10,121 nt of DNA, taken from assembly GCA_009760855.2 (NCBI GenBank), contig WPIO01000467.1, forward strand, positions 30,001 to 40,121, in the 5' to 3' direction. Positions 7,795 through 10,121 of this stretch are shown piece by piece; the first letter of the stretch is position 1, and each line of letters opens with the position of its first letter. This DNA is from Cristatella mucedo (taxonomy: Eukaryota > Bryozoa > Phylactolaemata > Cristatellidae). Both the position numbers and the translations under genes were made by a program. The notes below the pieces were generated by a model. That model did not search any database and was not told the DNA's origin. It saw only the letters and a program-made list of their open reading frames with translations.

Positions 7795-8290
7795 TTGGAT
7801 AAAAGCTCGGCAGCGAAGCCACTTCGTGCGTTCGTGACATTGGATCTATATTACAGTCATTCTCTTTATTTACACCTCCCGGCCTTCGCTCTTAATCGCG
7901 TGCAAGCGGTGCAACAGTCAGCAGCCCATCCGAACACTCGTCATCGGTGTGCCTGCTACGCCACACCACCTCTGTCGTCTGAGCTTCACTGGCTCCCTAT
8001 TAAGCACATAATTTACTTTAAAACGCTCTGGTTAGCTTGCAGCTGGTTTCACTCGCTTGCACCAGCTACTTGTCCTTGACCTCTTTGCTCGCTTCAGTGT
8101 GGTCTCGAACCGTCAACCCCTTGGCTTTCAAAAATCACCTTGCTGTCCATGGCACTAAATTGCAATCTTTTGGTGATCGAGCCTTCAGCTTGGGTACCAC
8201 CAAAAGTCTGTGGTCTCGGTTCCGGCAACGGTAGATAGCTGCAATGACCTTGCTGCCATTTTGCATGCTATCTCTGACCCTTGGATCTTG
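7795..8290 (+). pseudogene. Reverse-transcriptase C-terminal remnant, frameshifted
   Basis: In the frame starting at 7795, FVTLDLYYSHSL and LPAFALNRVQAVQQSAA are followed by ELHWLPIKHIIYFKTLWLAC (from 7981). These match the canonical (L)VTSRLDYCNSLLYGLP, RLQRVQNxAAR and LHWLPIxxRIxFKxLLLxYK blocks of CR1/L2-type elements. A stop follows at about 8077. The similarity then moves to another frame (YLSLTSLL at about 8067, KLQSFGDRAFSL near 8160-8195, a KSLW block at about 8205-8213, replacing PKLWNSLP). It moves again at 8222 (PATV...CNDLAA). At least three frame changes, including one near 7793, separate these blocks. The polymerase catalytic core would lie upstream and is absent. Confidence 0.82.
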
Positions 8291-8292
8291 AA

Positions 8293-8700
8293 ATATAATG
8301 TATCTCCGTCTGTGACTCGCACAAAGCCCCACAGAATATGCGCACGCTACACAGATGAGTTTGCATAGCGTACTCGCAGCCTAAGCGGCTTTCGGTACGC
8401 ATTCAGTGCCAAACGAAAGAATAGCACGAGCTGAGCCACTAGATTGGTTTCGCTAGAGAGTAGCATAGACGAAGCAGCTCATGACGAAGGCTGGAGCGGC
8501 TGAGCAACTGTCGGCGGCAGAAGAGTAGTTTACATTGCGTAAGAATGGTAGAAGCGAGTTCCACAGCCGACATGCAGAGCAAAGGCTTTGACCACGATGG
8601 TCTTTAAGCGGAGCAGTAAAACAGCCAATTTATGTCCATATAGGACCTGAGGGCACGTGGTGGCTGAAACTGGTGCCGCAGTTCAGCCTAGGTATGAGCA
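8293..8700 (-). mobile_element. LINE 3' end, copy B (same family and orientation as copy A at 3672)
   Basis: Aligned by eye with copy A, this starts at the same 3' terminal motif (TAATGTATCTCC on plus, at 8296) and shares a 33-bp identical block at 8372-8404. It also shares GAAGCGAGTTCCACAG and AGGACCTGAGGGC. Similarity ends at about 8680. The short unit at 8708-8756 follows almost immediately. The right limit of the insertion is somewhere between about 8757 and 8797, where the plus-strand LINE resumes. Position and orientation suggest it inserted into the older plus-strand element. CTTGGATCTTGAAAT at the left and CCTGGCATCACTTAAGT at the right are vaguely alike and might be a decayed target-site duplication. 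Confidence 0.8.
8370..8656 (-). pseudogene. LINE ORF2 C-terminal remnant, frameshifted (copy B)
   Basis: Read on the minus strand, RALRSYMD (around 8633-8656) matches RALRSYVD of copy A. CRLWNSLLPFLRN (around 8535-8572) matches PRLWNSLPQLLRN. The same terminal residues ECVPKAA and TAG stop as in copy A are seen around 8379-8402. In-frame stops and indels lie between these blocks, including the loss of the LKTxGDRSF block's frame. No function is possible. Confidence 0.75.
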
Positions 8701-8707
8701 TGTCTTT

Positions 8708-8756
8708 CCTTTGCACTATATGTATAGTGCCTAGAAAGAGAGTGAGTTCTATGGGA
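8708..8756. repeat. Short dispersed repeat unit, copy B (first copy at 4749-4798)
   Basis: This unit shares CCTTTGCA, AGTGCCTAGAAAGAGA and GAGTTCTATG with copy A. A perfect small palindrome CACTATA-TG-TATAGTG (8715-8730) lies inside this copy and is not preserved in copy A. Confidence 0.75.
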
Positions 8757-8796
8757 GAGATACGCAGCTGCATTATTCTTACTATTATCATGGCCT

Positions 8797-8866
8797 GGCA
8801 TCACTTAAGTCGCAGGTAAAAGTGCATCTGTTCAGGGTCGCTGTCCCTCCTCAGCATCCCCCATAG
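8797..8866 (+). pseudogene. Extreme C-terminus of the interrupted plus-strand LINE
   Basis: From 8801 the frame reads SLKSQVKVHLFRVAVPPQHPP, then TAG at 8864-8866. SLxSFKxxLKTHLFRxAF is the standard end of CR1/L2-type reverse-transcriptase proteins. It is in the same strand as the fragment that breaks off near 8290 and supplies exactly the block missing there. The piece is short, so the call rests on motif and context together. Confidence 0.65.
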
Positions 8867-9895
8867 CGCGGCGATCGGTTTCGTTCTCGTTTGTGCTTTG
8901 CCTGTCAGACACGTGCTCGATTAAGTGGCAGCGTTGCTGAGTCAGAGGTAGTGTCGTAGAACCGATAGCTTTAAGAACATGTACGATTGGCTTTAACCAC
9001 TGTGGCTAATAATACCTACGCTTGCATGCATCGAATAATACACGTAAAAAAATCGCTAAACCGCTGGTTCCTGATTGTCTTGTGGTAGGTTTGCAAAGCG
9101 CCTGTATATTTTGACTTAGTTCTCTTAGCGGGCTATTCTAATAATATTTTATTGTTATTGCTGTTTTGTTGCTAATAGAAATTGAGATGCATGGCTCGGC
9201 AATGAGGGTGATCAGGAATAGCTGAAATTACTTTTCTTGAATTTTTTTTCGCGAAGGAAGGCGAGCGCTTTGCGCCTATAGAATTGGCGACGGGCGAGTT
9301 GAAGCGATAGTGTAAAGATTGCGTGAGTTACATTGGCTAGTGACGACCATCCAAAAAAAGATTTTCGCACCGACGTAAGTGCTAATCTAATGCAACCTCG
9401 GATAGGTGCCCTCGGAACTCGTCTCTTTCGAGGCACTTTACATTGGTCTTAAAATGAAGAGTTGATGAGCTGTCTATAGAGACATAAGGTCAACCGACCG
9501 ATGCTGAAACTGGTAAGCATTTCACATGGAGCAGAGAAATCTATATCCAAGCTGCCCTTGCGCATCGGAGCAATAAGTTTAGGCTATTTCAGAGGTTCAA
9601 TGCTGGCTACTACTGCCGCCATTACCGCAGGTTTCCTGGTCCTGGTCTAGCCATTGCCCTTGCGGTCCTCTGTAATGCATTACACTGTAAGTTAAAGCCA
9701 ATACTCAGAATCAAGAGATCAATCCTTCTGAAAAGACCCAAATCATATCATACTCTGCAATGCTAGGGCCGTTGCTAGGAATTTTGTTTTTGCCGATCTA
9801 AGAAACTGTAAAATGTAGGGGCTAAAATGTGCGTCAACAAAGACTGCAGCTATTCTTGAGTGACTAGCACAGTTTGTTAAACAGAGTGACTGTGG
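8867..9895. other. Anonymous mid-GC stretch, no recognised gene
   Basis: The first part may be 3' untranslated sequence of the interrupted LINE, but no boundary or poly-A tail is visible. The only ORF of note is 74 codons on minus (9212-9436). It has a Lys/Arg-rich C-terminal half and no recognised motif, and its lysines come from a T-run at about 9241-9249. I see no exon, RNA gene or further repeat here. Confidence 0.45.
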
Positions 9896-9955
9896 TAGCC
9901 CAGCAGGCTAGGTCCTGGCTCTTCACGACCCTCTGTCGTACGCTCGAATCCGGTG
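9890..9955 (+). mobile_element. Weak tRNA-like motif, possible SINE head
   Basis: TAGCCCAGCAGG (9896-9907) fits a pol III A box, and GCTCGAATCC (9942-9951) fits a B box with one mismatch. The spacing of 34 bp is that of a tRNA. The intervening CTGGCTCTTCACGACC is a sequence often seen in tRNA-derived SINE heads. However, neither the T-stem nor the acceptor stem pairs well, so it is not a working tRNA. Chance remains a real alternative. Confidence 0.28.
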
Positions 9956-10121
9956 GACAATCTGCTATTGACCGCTGCAAGCTATGGCTCTTCTGCCGCT
10001 GCTCAAGTGACTCCATCAAATCATCTGGTATTGTGTTCATATCTTTCCATAAGCGCGCGCGGTCCCGGTATTGCCAATATTCATCACGATTAAGACAGCA
10101 AGGAGTTTTTAGTGAGCTCTC
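9956..10121. other. End of window, nothing recognised
   Basis: No ORF, repeat or RNA signal is visible. If the tRNA-like motif at 9896 is a SINE head, this could be its body, but I see no tail or target-site duplication. Confidence 0.35.

Larger units (their letters stand above)
7759..8866 (+). mobile_element. Degenerate LINE (CR1/L2/Crack-like) C-terminal region, interrupted by another LINE
   Basis: This is a plus-strand remnant of the post-RT region. Its left part (about 7759-8292) carries, in order, an NVAEIS-like start, the LDYCNSLL-like and RVQ...AA blocks, LHWLPIKH, LAP-YLS, and KLQSFGDRAFS. Its right part (8801-8866) carries KVHLFRVAV and a stop. Between the two lies copy B of the minus-strand LINE (about 8293-8790). 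The two parts together reconstitute the block order expected of one element, so the middle is best read as a nested insertion. Several frameshifts make it clearly dead. It is older or at least more decayed in frame than copy A. Confidence 0.78.

Noticed and set aside
9212-9436. 74-codon minus ORF with basic tail
   Set aside because: The lysine-rich end is the translation of a T-run; there is no motif and no second exon evidence.
1-10121. CRISPR array, prokaryotic operon or phage region
   Set aside because: No regularly spaced repeats, no ribosome binding sites, no tandem genes. LINE remnants and microsatellites indicate a eukaryotic genome.

Overview
The window reads as non-coding, repeat-bearing DNA from an animal nuclear genome, most likely an invertebrate; I cannot place the taxon. 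The evidence is as follows. There is no dense array of long ORFs and there are no ribosome binding sites. Simple-sequence and triplet repeats are abundant. Three remnants of non-LTR retrotransposons (LINEs) carry the C-terminal reverse-transcriptase tail typical of the CR1/L2/Crack side of the Jockey superfamily. Two stretches also resemble tRNA-derived (pol III type 2) promoters. I found no intact host gene. The long ORFs in the GC-rich blocks are open on both strands and have low-complexity Ala/Arg/Ser composition, so I do not call them genes.

Layout. Positions 1-1460 are GC- and CpG-rich with no recognised gene. Positions 1461-2265 are more AT-rich and also anonymous. Positions 2267-2693 hold clustered simple repeats: a large alternating purine/pyrimidine imperfect palindrome, a CTG/CGG/CAG hairpin, and a 25-bp tandem duplication. 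Positions 2694-3671 are GC-rich and CpG-rich with a G-quadruplex-type motif. Positions 3672-4172 are the 3' end of a LINE on the minus strand (copy A). Positions 4262-4740 are GC-rich. A short repeat unit (4749-4798) that recurs at 8708-8756 is followed by an AT-rich microsatellite (4812-4963).

Positions 4990-5600 are GC-rich, with opposed spurious ORFs and a 9-bp tandem repeat. A perfect 16-bp-stem hairpin lies at 5638-5673. Positions 5900-7150 are GC-rich with a (CGG)6 tract, C-runs and a tRNA-like sequence on the minus strand. Positions 7150-7750 are anonymous with a small hairpin. A second LINE remnant on the plus strand (about 7759-8292) is interrupted by copy B of the minus-strand LINE (about 8293-8790), and its C-terminal tail resumes at about 8801-8866. 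The remainder to the end is anonymous, with a weak tRNA-like motif at 9896-9951.

How the parts relate. The best-supported story is transposon history. One LINE family left two same-orientation, 5'-truncated copies about 4.6 kb apart. The second copy appears to have landed inside an older, opposite-strand LINE fragment. I saw no operon, defence system, CRISPR array or novel enzyme.
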